DNA of 64,000 bases. Source: Pseudomonas sp. efr-133-TYG-5. Its GTDB lineage: Bacteria > Pseudomonadota > Gammaproteobacteria > Pseudomonadales > Pseudomonadaceae. A program made the translations under genes and the position numbers. The stretch's first letter is position 1; every line of letters begins with the position of its first letter. The stretch is from the NCBI RefSeq assembly GCF_030209175.1, contig NZ_JARVSM010000001.1, positions 1,302,001 through 1,366,000 on the forward strand. Reading direction: 5' to 3'. The notes under the pieces were generated by a model. That model was not told the DNA's origin. It searched no databases and saw nothing but the letters and a program-made list of their open reading frames with translations. Of this stretch, positions 9,403 to 18,021 are shown in pieces.

Positions 9403-9885
9403 TCAATGGGCGTCCCATTGCTTGATGCGCACGCGGCAATGTTTCATCGCGTTGACGATGTGCTTTTCCACCAGCGCCTTGGAAATCCCCAGTTGCGCGG
9501 CGATCTCCGGATGCGACAGGCCTTCGATCTTGCGCAGCAGGAAACTGTCGCGGCACAGCGGCGGTAGCTCGGCCAGGGCGCGTTGCAGCATCTCCAGGCG
9601 CTGGCCGTGATCGAGCGTGCTGTGCGGCGACGGCGTGAAATAGCGTTCTTCGCTGTCGAGCACGTCCAGTGGTTCGACCTGGCGCAGGGCATTGCGCCGA
9701 TGATCGTCGATCACCAGGTTCAGCGCAGTGCGGTAGAGAAAGGCTCGCGGTTGCTCGATCGGTGTGTCGCTGGAGCGCTCCAGGACCCGCACGTAGGCGT
9801 CATGCACCACATCTTCGGCGACCTGACGGTTGCCGAGCTTGGCGTTGAGGAAACACACCAGCTCTCGATAGTAGTTTTCCAACAT
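9403..9885 (-). CDS. fpvI: FpvI-like ECF sigma factor of the iron-starvation class
   Basis: The protein is a 160-aa sigma-70 family ECF factor. Region 2 covers about residues 8-75 (AEDVVHDAYVRVLER, then PRAFLYRTALNLVIDDHRR) and region 4 about 105-155 (LPPLCRDSFLLRKIEGLSHPEIAAQLGISKALVEKHI). The sequence is not PvdS-like; size and context beside pvdA match FpvI, which drives transcription of the receptor gene fpvA after a ferripyoverdine signal. The ATG at 9885 starts at the conserved N-terminus; a longer frame to 9999 would run through the putative Fur site. No anti-sigma factor (fpvR) is adjacent or elsewhere in the window. Confidence 0.82.
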   Translation of the reverse strand: MLENYYRELVCFLNAKLGNRQVAEDVVHDAYVRVLERSSDTPIEQPRAFLYRTALNLVIDDHRRNALRQVEPLDVLDSEERYFTPSPHSTLDHGQRLEMLQRALAELPPLCRDSFLLRKIEGLSHPEIAAQLGISKALVEKHIVNAMKHCRVRIKQWDAH

Positions 9886-9983
9886 GACTCCCGGCCGCAG
9901 GCGGCGGTTTCTTTCCTTGGGGGCACTGATCCGCCAGGGTCTGACAGGCGGTAGCAAGATAGTGGCAACGTGAGGCGCGTAAT

Positions 9984-9998
9984 TTATAGTAATTCTCA
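9984..9998 (-). promoter_or_regulatory. Putative Fur box upstream of fpvI
   Basis: The minus strand reads TGAGAATTACTATAA, which matches 11 of the 14 defined positions of the 7-1-7 Fur pattern TGATAAT-N-ATTATCA. It lies about 100 bases before the sigma gene start, in an AT-rich patch between divergent fpvI and pvdR. Fur control of iron-starvation sigma genes is well established. The match is imperfect. Confidence 0.55.
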
Positions 9999-10074
9999 TA
10001 TAGATTTAAAGTGGTGTTTGTCGTTGCCCGCCAAATAGTGCTGATCTATACGTGTAACATCGTGTGTCCCCGCT

Positions 10075-10098
10075 TAAATTCCCGCGTGCATGCCTCGT
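10075..10098 (+). promoter_or_regulatory. PvdS iron-starvation box of pvdRT-opmQ
   Basis: TAAAT (10075-10079), 16 bases, CGT (10096-10098), on the plus strand about 90 bases before the pvdR start. This is a perfect consensus match and places the efflux operon in the pyoverdine regulon. Confidence 0.85.
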
Positions 10099-10189
10099 TT
10101 ACAGGACAGCTCCCCGTGTCTGTCGCCCCTGGCGGCAGCGTTCAGCGCCCGCTGGACGACGGGCCGATTTCCACTGGCCGGAACCCTGC

Positions 10190-11362
10190 ATGAAACGTCC
10201 CCGCCCCGCCCGACGCGCCCTGCTCGTAGTCCTCTGTCTGATCCCTGTTGTCGCCTACGCCGCCTGGCAGATCCTGCCGCCCGGCCGGGACAGGTTCGCC
10301 ACCGTGCAAGTGACCCGCGGCGACATCGAAAGCAGCGTCACCGCGCTGGGCACTCTGCAACCACGGCGGTATGTGGATGTCGGCGCCCAGGCGTCAGGAC
10401 AGATCCAGAAGATCCACGTGGAAGTCGGCGACGTGGTCAAGGAAGGTCAACTGCTGGTGGAGATCGATCCGTCGACACAGAAGGCCAAACTCGACGCCGG
10501 GCGCTTTTCCATCGAAAACCTCAAGGCCCAGTTACAGGAACAGAAGGCCCAGCACGAACTCGCGCAACAGAAATACCAGCGCCAACAGCACCTCGCCGCC
10601 GGCGGCGCCACCCGCGAAGAAGACGTGCAGACTGCCCGCGCCGAACTGAAAGCCACCCAGGCGCGCATCGACATGTTCCAGGCGCAGATCCGTCAGGCCG
10701 AAGCCAGCCTGCGCAGCGATCAGGCCGAACTCGGCTACACCCGCATCTACGCGCCGATGGCTGGCACCGTGGCTGCCCTGGATGCCCGCGAAGGGCAGAC
10801 CCTCAACGCCCAACAACAGACACCGCTGATCCTGCGCATCGCCAAGCTGTCACCGATGACCGTGTGGGCGGAGGTTTCCGAAGCCGACATCGGCCACGTC
10901 AAACCGGGCATGACGGCCTACTTCACCACCCTCAGCGGCGGCCAGCGACGCTGGAGCAGCACCGTGCGGCAGATTCTGCCGGTGCCGCCCAAGCCGCTCG
11001 ACCAGACCAGCCAGGGCGGCGGCAGCCCGGCCAGTGCGAGCAAAAGCGGCAGCGCCCGCGTGGTGCTGTACACCGTGCTGCTGGATGTCGAAAACGCCGA
11101 CAACGCGCTGATGGCCGAGATGACCACCCAGGTGTTCTTCGTCGCCAGCCAGGCCAAAGACGTCCTCACCGCGCCGGTTGCCGCCCTGCAAGCCACTGCC
11201 CGCGCCGACCGCCAGACTGCGCAAGTGATCGCCGCCAATGGCGACGTGCAGTCCCGTGAAGTGCACACCGGCATCAGCGATCGCTTGAAAGTTCAGGTAC
11301 TGCAAGGCCTGAACGAAGGCGATCACCTGCTGATCGGCCCGGCCGACGGCAACGGAGGCTGA
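10190..11362 (+). CDS. pvdR: PvdR, periplasmic adaptor of the PvdRT-OpmQ pyoverdine efflux pump
   Basis: This is a 390-aa membrane-fusion protein of the HlyD/MacA family. An N-terminal membrane anchor (LLVVLCLIPVVAYAAW) precedes the lipoyl-like halves, a long Gln-rich coiled coil (about residues 95-180, QLQEQKAQHELAQQKYQRQ) and the beta-barrel part with SEADIGHVKPGM. The adaptor links the inner-membrane PvdT to the outer-membrane OpmQ. The pump secretes or recycles pyoverdine from the periplasm. The ATG at 10190 places the anchor at the N-terminus; the frame is open further up but crosses the promoter. Its stop directly abuts the pvdT start. Confidence 0.92.
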   Translation: MKRPRPARRALLVVLCLIPVVAYAAWQILPPGRDRFATVQVTRGDIESSVTALGTLQPRRYVDVGAQASGQIQKIHVEVGDVVKEGQLLVEIDPSTQKAKLDAGRFSIENLKAQLQEQKAQHELAQQKYQRQQHLAAGGATREEDVQTARAELKATQARIDMFQAQIRQAEASLRSDQAELGYTRIYAPMAGTVAALDAREGQTLNAQQQTPLILRIAKLSPMTVWAEVSEADIGHVKPGMTAYFTTLSGGQRRWSSTVRQILPVPPKPLDQTSQGGGSPASASKSGSARVVLYTVLLDVENADNALMAEMTTQVFFVASQAKDVLTAPVAALQATARADRQTAQVIAANGDVQSREVHTGISDRLKVQVLQGLNEGDHLLIGPADGNGG

Positions 11363-13336
11363 ATGCACACGCCCCTGATCGAGCTGCAGGACATCCGCAA
11401 AGCCTACGGCGGTGGTGATGCTCCCGAAGTTCACGTGCTGCGCGGGATCGACCTGACGATCCATGCCGGCGAGTTCGTGGCGATTGTCGGCGCGTCCGGT
11501 TCCGGCAAATCGACGCTGATGAACATCCTCGGCTGCCTCGACCGGCCGACGTCCGGCGAGTACCGTTTTGCCGGGGAAAACGTGGCCGGCCTCGACACCG
11601 ATGAACTGGCCTGGCTGCGGCGTGAAGCCTTCGGTTTCGTGTTCCAGGGCTATCACCTGATTCCGTCCGCCTCGGCCCAGGAAAACGTCGAGATGCCGGC
11701 GATCTACGCTGGCACACCCGCCGCCGAACGCCACGCCCGCGCCGCCGCGCTGCTCGACCGACTCGGCCTGGCCTCGCGCACCGGCAACCGTCCGCATCAG
11801 TTGTCCGGTGGTCAACAGCAGCGGGTATCGATTGCCCGGGCGCTGATGAACGGCGGCCACATCATCCTCGCCGACGAACCCACCGGCGCCCTCGACAGCC
11901 ACAGCGGCAAAGAGGTCATGGCGTTGCTCGACGAACTGGCGAGCCAGGGCCACGTGGTCATTCTCATCACCCACGACCGCGAAGTGGCGGCGCGGGCCAA
12001 GCGCATCATCGAGATTCGCGACGGCCTGATCATCAGCGACAGCGCCCGGGACAATCCCGACGCCCAGACCACCGCCAATCCCGGCGCCCTGCAAGCGGTC
12101 GACCTGCGCCAGCGTCTGGCCGAGGGCGCCGAAGCCACCGGCGCGTGGAAAGGTGAACTGGTGGACGCCCTGCACGCCGCCTGGCGCGTCATGTGGATCA
12201 ACCGCTTCCGCACGGCGCTGACCCTGCTCGGCATCATCATCGGCGTCGCTTCGGTGGTGGTCATGCTCGCGGTCGGCGAAGGCAGCAAACGCCAGGTCAT
12301 GGCGCAGATGGGCGCGTTCGGTTCGAACATCATTTACCTCAGCGGCTCGGCCCCCAATCCGCGCACGCCGCCGGGCATCATCAGCCTCGCCGATGTCTCG
12401 GCGCTGGCCAGCCTGCCGCAGGTGCAACGCATCATGCCGGTCAACGGCGCCGAGGCTGGCGTGCGTTTCGGCAACGTCGACCACCTGAGCTACGTCGGCG
12501 GCAACGACACCAACTTCCCGGCGATCTTCAACTGGCCAGTGGTCCAGGGCAGCTACTTCACCGAGGCCGACGAACGCAACGCCAGCGCCGTGGCCGTGAT
12601 CGGCAAAAAGGTTCGCGACAAACTGCTCAAGGACGTCGCCAACCCCATCGGCCAATACATCCTGATCGAGAACGTGCCCTTCCAGGTGGTGGGCGTACTT
12701 CAGGAGAAAGGGGCGAGCTCCGGCGATCAGGACAGCGACGACCGCATCGCCATCCCCTACTCCGCCGCCAGCGTGCGGCTGTTCGGCACACGCGACCCCG
12801 AGTACGTGGCGATTGCCGCGGCGGACGCGCGCAAGGTCAAGGAAGCGGAACACGCCATCGAGCAACTGATGCTGCGCCTGCACAACGGCAAGAAGGATTT
12901 CGAGCTGACCAACAACGCCGCGATGATCCAGGCCGAAGCGCGCACGCAGAACACCCTGTCGCTGATGCTCGGTTCGATTGCCGCGATCTCGCTGCTGGTC
13001 GGCGGCATCGGGGTGATGAACATCATGCTCATGACCGTACGCGAACGCACCCGCGAAATCGGCATTCGCATGGCCACCGGCGCCCGCCAGCGCGACATCC
13101 TGCGCCAATTCCTCACCGAAGCGGTGATGCTGTCGGTGGTCGGCGGCATCGCCGGGATCGCCCTGGCGCTGATCGTCGGCGGCGTGCTGATGCTCAGCGA
13201 AGTTGCCGTGGCGTTTTCCTTGCTGGCGGTGTTCGGCGCCTTCGGCTGTGCCCTCGTGACCGGTGTTGTCTTCGGCTTCATGCCGGCCCGCAAAGCTGCC
13301 CGACTCGACCCGGTGACGGCCCTTACCAGTGAATGA
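11363..13336 (+). CDS. pvdT: PvdT, MacB-type ABC ATPase-permease of the pyoverdine efflux pump
   Basis: A 657-aa fusion of an N-terminal ABC ATPase and a C-terminal MacB/FtsX permease. The ATPase shows Walker [10 protein letters not shown] near residue 45, signature LSGGQQQR near 147, Walker [13 protein letters not shown] and the H-loop ITHD. The permease has a first membrane helix near 280-300, a periplasmic domain and three C-terminal helices (about 530-640). It is the inner-membrane part of the MacAB-TolC-like tripartite pump. It starts immediately after the pvdR stop and ends overlapping or abutting opmQ. Confidence 0.94.
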   Translation: MHTPLIELQDIRKAYGGGDAPEVHVLRGIDLTIHAGEFVAIVGASGSGKSTLMNILGCLDRPTSGEYRFAGENVAGLDTDELAWLRREAFGFVFQGYHLIPSASAQENVEMPAIYAGTPAAERHARAAALLDRLGLASRTGNRPHQLSGGQQQRVSIARALMNGGHIILADEPTGALDSHSGKEVMALLDELASQGHVVILITHDREVAARAKRIIEIRDGLIISDSARDNPDAQTTANPGALQAVDLRQRLAEGAEATGAWKGELVDALHAAWRVMWINRFRTALTLLGIIIGVASVVVMLAVGEGSKRQVMAQMGAFGSNIIYLSGSAPNPRTPPGIISLADVSALASLPQVQRIMPVNGAEAGVRFGNVDHLSYVGGNDTNFPAIFNWPVVQGSYFTEADERNASAVAVIGKKVRDKLLKDVANPIGQYILIENVPFQVVGVLQEKGASSGDQDSDDRIAIPYSAASVRLFGTRDPEYVAIAAADARKVKEAEHAIEQLMLRLHNGKKDFELTNNAAMIQAEARTQNTLSLMLGSIAAISLLVGGIGVMNIMLMTVRERTREIGIRMATGARQRDILRQFLTEAVMLSVVGGIAGIALALIVGGVLMLSEVAVAFSLLAVFGAFGCALVTGVVFGFMPARKAARLDPVTALTSE

Positions 13337-13343
13337 TCGATCT

Positions 13344-14738
13344 ATGAAACCGCGCCTCAGCCTGTTGACCGTGTGCCTGTTGCTCAGCGCCTGCGGCAGT
13401 CCCGTCCAGCGTCCCGACAGCGGCCTGCAACCGCCCGCCACCTGGCAGTCGCCCCACGACGCCAGGGTTGCGCGCGTCGATCCGCAATGGTGGAAACAGT
13501 TTGGCAGCCCCGAGCTCGACCGCCTGATCAAACAGGCCCGGCGCGGCAGCTTCGACCTCGCGGCCGCCGTCGCCCGGGTGCGCCAGGCCCAGGCCGGCAC
13601 GGTGATCGCCGGCGGCTCGCAGTTGCCGGAAATCAAGGCCGGGGTCAACGCCAATCGGCAGAAACTGCTGCGCGGCAATGGCTACAGCCAACTCGACGCG
13701 GACAGCAGCAACAAGGCAGTGGATTATTTCGATGCGAATTTGAGCGCGTCCTACGAAATCGACTTCTGGGGCGGTAAACGCGCCTCCCGCGACAGTGCGC
13801 AGCTTGCCCTGCAAGCCAGCGAGTTCGACCGGGCGACCGTGGAACTGACCTTGCTCAGCAGCGTGGCCAACACCTATGCGCAAGCCTTGTCGCTGCGTGA
13901 GCAAAGTCGCATCGCCGAACTCAACCTGACCAACGCGCAGAACGTGCTGAAACTGGTGCAGACCCGCTTCGACTCGGGCTCGGCCACCGCGCTGGAGCTG
14001 GCCCAGCAGAAAAGCCTGGTGGCCGCCCAGCAACGGCAATTGCCGCTGGTGCAACAACAGGCACGGGATGCCCTGATCAGCCTCGCCGCCCTGCTGGGCC
14101 GGCCGGTGCAGGAGCTGCAGACCGGCGTAGAACCGTTCGAGCGACTGCAATGGCCGACCATCGATGCCGGCGTGCCCAGCGATCTGCTCAGCCGTCGCCC
14201 CGACATCGCCCGCGCGGAAGCGCAACTGGCGTCGGCCGCGGCCGACGTCAAAGTCGCCCGCGCGGCCATGCTGCCGACCGTGACCCTCACCGCCCAACTG
14301 GGCTCCGGGGCCAACCAGTTCGATGACCTCATTCGCAGCCCGTTCTACAACCTCACCGCCGGACTGGTCGCACCGATCTTCAACAACGGTCGCCTCAGCG
14401 CCGAGCGCGACAAGGCCACGGCACGCCAGGAAGAACTGCTGGAAACCTATCGCGGGGCGATCATCAACGGTTTCGCCGACGTCGAAAAAGCCCTCAACGG
14501 GATTCGCGGACTCGACGCACAGCGGCAATGGCAAAGTGAAGAATTGAATCAGGCGCAGACCGCGTTCGATATCGCCCAGAGCCGCTATCAGGCCGGCGCC
14601 GAGGATTTGCTGACGGTGCTGGAAACCCAGCGCACGCTGTACGCGGCGCAGGATCTGAATGTGCAATTGCGCCTGTCGCGGTTGCAGGCGAGCGTGGCGC
14701 TGTACAAGGCACTCGGCGGTGGGTGGCAGACGCTGTAG
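13344..14738 (+). CDS. opmQ: OpmQ, outer-membrane channel lipoprotein of the pyoverdine efflux pump
   Basis: This is a 464-aa TolC/OprM-type efflux factor (NodT family). A lipoprotein signal ends in the lipobox LSAC with Cys17. Two repeats of the outer-membrane efflux domain follow, with typical motifs such as DLAAAVARVRQAQ, FDSGSATALELAQQ and SRYQAGAEDLLTVLETQRTLY. The ATG at 13344 gives an ideal lipoprotein signal; a GTG at 13329, overlapping the pvdT stop, is the alternative. It is the last gene of the pvdRT-opmQ operon. Confidence 0.93.
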   Translation: MKPRLSLLTVCLLLSACGSPVQRPDSGLQPPATWQSPHDARVARVDPQWWKQFGSPELDRLIKQARRGSFDLAAAVARVRQAQAGTVIAGGSQLPEIKAGVNANRQKLLRGNGYSQLDADSSNKAVDYFDANLSASYEIDFWGGKRASRDSAQLALQASEFDRATVELTLLSSVANTYAQALSLREQSRIAELNLTNAQNVLKLVQTRFDSGSATALELAQQKSLVAAQQRQLPLVQQQARDALISLAALLGRPVQELQTGVEPFERLQWPTIDAGVPSDLLSRRPDIARAEAQLASAAADVKVARAAMLPTVTLTAQLGSGANQFDDLIRSPFYNLTAGLVAPIFNNGRLSAERDKATARQEELLETYRGAIINGFADVEKALNGIRGLDAQRQWQSEELNQAQTAFDIAQSRYQAGAEDLLTVLETQRTLYAAQDLNVQLRLSRLQASVALYKALGGGWQTL

Positions 14739-14757
14739 GCGCAGCGCACTCGAGACC

Positions 14758-14784
14758 GCTTTCGCGAGCAGGCTTGCTCCCACC
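14758..14784. repeat. Single REP element after opmQ
   Basis: CGCTTTCGCGAGCAGGCTTGC...CCCAC repeats one arm of the REP pair at 4564-4590. It lies between the convergent ends of opmQ and pvdP and may help end both transcripts. Confidence 0.75.
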
Positions 14785-14856
14785 GTGAGCGCATGCCATT
14801 TCCATGGACGCGATCGTTGTGCAAACGAGCCTGCCAGTTGAACGGTGATGCGGTCT

Positions 14857-16476
14857 TCAGACCGCGTTGGTCTTGGCCTTCAGATTACGTGCGTACCACG
14901 GCCGCTTCGGTACTCGCCGGAACAACCCTTCGAGTTTCTTCTCGTCTTCGCCAAAGGTGATGCGCAGCGCCAGCTTCATGGTTTCCGGGTCCATTTCCAC
15001 TGACTTGCCGACCTGCAGGCCCGGCGTGGTGCTGCAACCGTGCGTGCTCGGGCCGAGCCACGGATCAGCCACTTCCACCCAGCGACCCGGAGCAAACCAT
15101 TTCACGCCATTGACTTGCAGCCGGGTGACCTGCCCCGGATGGAAACGCTCGTGCGCACGGAACCAGTCCTCGACACGGTCATCGATCCAGCCATGGAAAG
15201 CCCAGAACACCGGGTTCACATGCGATGAAAACGGGTCGCCGAGAAAGTCGTTTTCCGGGGCGAACCAGCGTGCCGCGAAGTCATCCAGATCGCGGGCCAA
15301 CGGCACCGGCTGACCATTGGAGGGATCGCGCGGCACCGACGCCCAGCGCATGTGCAACCAGTCGTGCAGCCCCAGCTCCACTTCAGAGCCGAACTGGCCG
15401 AGGGTCAGCTTCGACAGATATTGCGGATCGCGGTATTGCGACTCCCAGACCTCGAAATTGCTCTGGTAGGTCTCGGCGGTCTTGATGTCGCTGACCCATT
15501 GCGCGTACTCGTCATCACCTTCGGCCAGCCAGGTCGGCGGCAGCGAGGTGCCGTCGTGGTTATCGAAGTAACGGGCAAACCCGACACGGTCGCGCACCAG
15601 CTCCGGCTGCGGCAACGGGAAGAACGACCATGACGGCAGATCCTGCATCGAGCGCGCCGTGCCGAGCATGTGGCGGTGCATGAAGAAGAAGTCGACGCCC
15701 GAACCGTTGCGATCCTTGCGCGGACCGCGAGCATCACGCTCCAGGTCGCGCGGGCCGGGCTGCCAGCCGAGGCCGCGCAAGGCATTGCGTTTGTCTTCGG
15801 ACAAGGCGTGCCACTTGTCCCGCGTCGCGTGCCAGACCTGGTGAAACAGCCGATGCTCGGGCGACACCAGCCACGCCAGCAGTGTCGGATTCAACGGCGT
15901 CCGCTGCCGCGCTTCCGGGAACAGGCATTTGACCGCAATGAAGCGGTGATCCTCGGCCGGCAGGGCCAGTGCGCGGTCGAGACGCTGCACCGTGCCGCTC
16001 AGGGTGCCGCTGCCGGCATTGCCGAAATCGGCCCAGACCTCGTCGAGGACCATGTTCAGTTCATAGTCGACACTGCCACCGGCGCCCAGCAGGCGCCAAC
16101 TGAGTCTGGAGGCCTCGGCCCCGGCCAGATCGCCGAGAATGCGGTAACGAGGGGTGTCGGCAGCGCGCAAACGCTCCGGCGTATCGAGGAAGCCGCACAC
16201 GCCCCGGCCCTTCTGGCCGATGTCGATGAACACTTCCAGGCCCTCGAGCGGCAAGCCGTCGAGACCCGCGTCACGCCCCACGAAACGGATCTTCCAGACC
16301 CCGCGCAGCGCATTCGCCAAGCGCTGCCCGGCCACGTCGGCGACATCGAACGATGCCTCACCGGGCGTGATCGTCGGGTCGGGCTTCGTCCATTCGCGAT
16401 GCCCGAAATAAGCTGCAGGCACGGCAGCGCCGGTCAGCGCCAGGCCTGCCATGAACCATCGTCGAGAAATCCTCAT
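14857..16476 (-). CDS. pvdP: PvdP, periplasmic tyrosinase of pyoverdine chromophore formation
   Basis: The 539-aa protein (P. aeruginosa PvdP is of similar size) starts with a Tat signal MRISRRWFMAGLALTG. PvdP is a type-3 copper enzyme that oxidises the D-Tyr of ferribactin and drives cyclisation to dihydropyoverdine in the periplasm. Candidate copper-ligand His residues are seen in FFFMHRHMLG in the middle and in SSHVNPVFWAFHGWID in the C-terminal half. The ATG at 16476 is chosen because it directly begins the Tat signal; a longer frame to 16554 would cross the promoter. It is transcribed divergently from pvdM, each gene with its own PvdS box. Confidence 0.95.
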   Translation of the reverse strand: MRISRRWFMAGLALTGAAVPAAYFGHREWTKPDPTITPGEASFDVADVAGQRLANALRGVWKIRFVGRDAGLDGLPLEGLEVFIDIGQKGRGVCGFLDTPERLRAADTPRYRILGDLAGAEASRLSWRLLGAGGSVDYELNMVLDEVWADFGNAGSGTLSGTVQRLDRALALPAEDHRFIAVKCLFPEARQRTPLNPTLLAWLVSPEHRLFHQVWHATRDKWHALSEDKRNALRGLGWQPGPRDLERDARGPRKDRNGSGVDFFFMHRHMLGTARSMQDLPSWSFFPLPQPELVRDRVGFARYFDNHDGTSLPPTWLAEGDDEYAQWVSDIKTAETYQSNFEVWESQYRDPQYLSKLTLGQFGSEVELGLHDWLHMRWASVPRDPSNGQPVPLARDLDDFAARWFAPENDFLGDPFSSHVNPVFWAFHGWIDDRVEDWFRAHERFHPGQVTRLQVNGVKWFAPGRWVEVADPWLGPSTHGCSTTPGLQVGKSVEMDPETMKLALRITFGEDEKKLEGLFRRVPKRPWYARNLKAKTNAV

Positions 16477-16522
16477 TGCCCTACCTGTGTTCAGCCCTGA
16501 AGCAGGCTTTATCCAAGCTAGA

Positions 16523-16546
16523 ACGTTTGCTGACCGAACAAATTTA
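16523..16546 (-). promoter_or_regulatory. PvdS iron-starvation box of pvdP
   Basis: On the minus strand TAAAT (16546-16542), 16 bases, CGT (16525-16523). It stands back to back with the pvdM box 18 bases away. Confidence 0.87.
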
Positions 16547-16564
16547 AGCGCCAACGCGGCGGAC

Positions 16565-16588
16565 TAATTTTCCCCCGTGCCCGCTCGT
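16565..16588 (+). promoter_or_regulatory. PvdS iron-starvation box of pvdM-pvdN-pvdO
   Basis: TAATT (16565-16569), 16 bases, CGT (16586-16588). One mismatch to TAAAT, with correct spacing and position about 63 bases before pvdM. Confidence 0.78.
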
Positions 16589-16650
16589 TCTTCCCAGATA
16601 ACAAAGGCCTCCGCGCCTGTACCTCGACGGCGAACCTGACTGAGATGGCA

Positions 16651-18021
16651 ATGACAACACCACGTTCGAAAAAGGCTCTATTCATCGGCCTGCCACTGGC
16701 CCTGGCGATCAGCGCCGGCGCCGGTTTCGCGGTCTGGGACATCTGGTTCAAGGACAACCCCGGCTACCCGGTCAAAGTCATGCAGCAGGCCGAAGAACTG
16801 CACGAGCACATGCTTTCGTTCGACAGCCACATCACCATCACCCAGAACTTCGGCACCACCGGCAACGAAGTCGACAAGGACGGCAGCGAGCAGTTCGACC
16901 TGGTCAAGGCCAATCGCGGTCGGCTGTCCGGCGCAGCACTGACGATTTTCGGCTGGCCGGAAATCTGGAACGGCCCGAACGCCCCGCACAAGCCCACCGC
17001 CGGCTTCGTCGACGAGGCGCGCAACCAGCAGGAAATCCGCTACAAGATCATTTCCGGGATGGTCCGCGACTTCCCCAACCAGGTCGGCATCGCCTACACC
17101 GCCAACGACTTCCGGCGGCTGCACGGCGAAGGCAAGTTCGCGATCTTCATCAGCATGCTCAACGCCTACCCGCTGGGCCACGACTTGAACCAGCTGGACC
17201 TGTGGACGGCGCGCGGCATGCGCATGTTCGGCTTCAGCTACATCGGCAACAACGACTGGGCCGACTCGTCGCGGCCGCTGCCGTTCTTCAATGATTCGCC
17301 GGACGCCCTCGACGGCCTCTCGGACCTGGGCAAGCAAGCGGTCAAGCGCCTCAACGACCTGGGCGTGATCATCGACGTGTCGCAGATGTCGAGCAAGGCC
17401 CTGGAACAAGTCGCACAACTGAGCCGCACGCCGCTGGTGGCGTCGCACTCGGCGCCGCGCGCCATGGTCGATATCCCGCGCAACCTCAGCGACAAGGAAA
17501 TGCAGCTGATCAAGAACAGCGGCGGCGTGGTGCAGATCGTCGGTTTCTCGCAGTACCTGCGACCGCTGACCCAAGGCACCCAGGACAAGCTCAATGAACT
17601 GCGCAAGCGCTTCGACCTGCCGCCGCTGCCGAACCTCGCCGTGGCCCTGATGCCGGGCGATCCGATCATCTCCGCGTGGTCCGAGCAGAAGTTCGGCGAG
17701 TATGCCGGCCAGCTCTACGCGATCCTCGAAGAAGAGCCGAAAGCCAGCCTCAAGGACCTCGGCGACGCGATCGACTACACCGTCCGCAAGATCGGCATCG
17801 ACCACGTCGGCATCAGCTCCGACTTCAACGAAGGTGGCGGCGTCAAAGGCTGGGAGAACGTCGGCGAAATCCGCAATGTCACCGCCGAACTGCTGTCGCG
17901 CGGCTACTCCGAAGCCGACATTGCCAAGCTCTGGGGGGGCAACTTCCTGCGAGTCTGGGATCAGGTGGAAAAATCCGCCAAACCGGCCCTGGCCGCTGGC
18001 CGGGAAGTGGCCACGCCATGA
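16651..18021 (+). CDS. pvdM: PvdM, dipeptidase-like pyoverdine maturation protein
   Basis: The 456-aa protein belongs to the renal/membrane dipeptidase family (M19). An N-terminal membrane anchor or signal (KKALFIGLPLALAISAGAGF) places it in the periplasm. PvdM is reported to be needed for PvdP-dependent oxidation of ferribactin, and no peptidase reaction is established for it. The usual first metal motif HxD reads DSHITI here, with His60 kept but Thr62 in place of Asp, while VASHSAPRAM is present. This suggests an altered metal site. The ATG at 16651 has GAG 6 bases upstream; the ATG at 16645 would have almost no spacing. Its stop overlaps the pvdN start (ATGA). Confidence 0.93.
   Translation: MTTPRSKKALFIGLPLALAISAGAGFAVWDIWFKDNPGYPVKVMQQAEELHEHMLSFDSHITITQNFGTTGNEVDKDGSEQFDLVKANRGRLSGAALTIFGWPEIWNGPNAPHKPTAGFVDEARNQQEIRYKIISGMVRDFPNQVGIAYTANDFRRLHGEGKFAIFISMLNAYPLGHDLNQLDLWTARGMRMFGFSYIGNNDWADSSRPLPFFNDSPDALDGLSDLGKQAVKRLNDLGVIIDVSQMSSKALEQVAQLSRTPLVASHSAPRAMVDIPRNLSDKEMQLIKNSGGVVQIVGFSQYLRPLTQGTQDKLNELRKRFDLPPLPNLAVALMPGDPIISAWSEQKFGEYAGQLYAILEEEPKASLKDLGDAIDYTVRKIGIDHVGISSDFNEGGGVKGWENVGEIRNVTAELLSRGYSEADIAKLWGGNFLRVWDQVEKSAKPALAAGREVATP

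Noticed and set aside
17676..18017. N-terminal extension of the pvdN frame
   Set aside because: It overlaps pvdM out of frame, and the Tat signal at the ATG at 18018 fixes the start.
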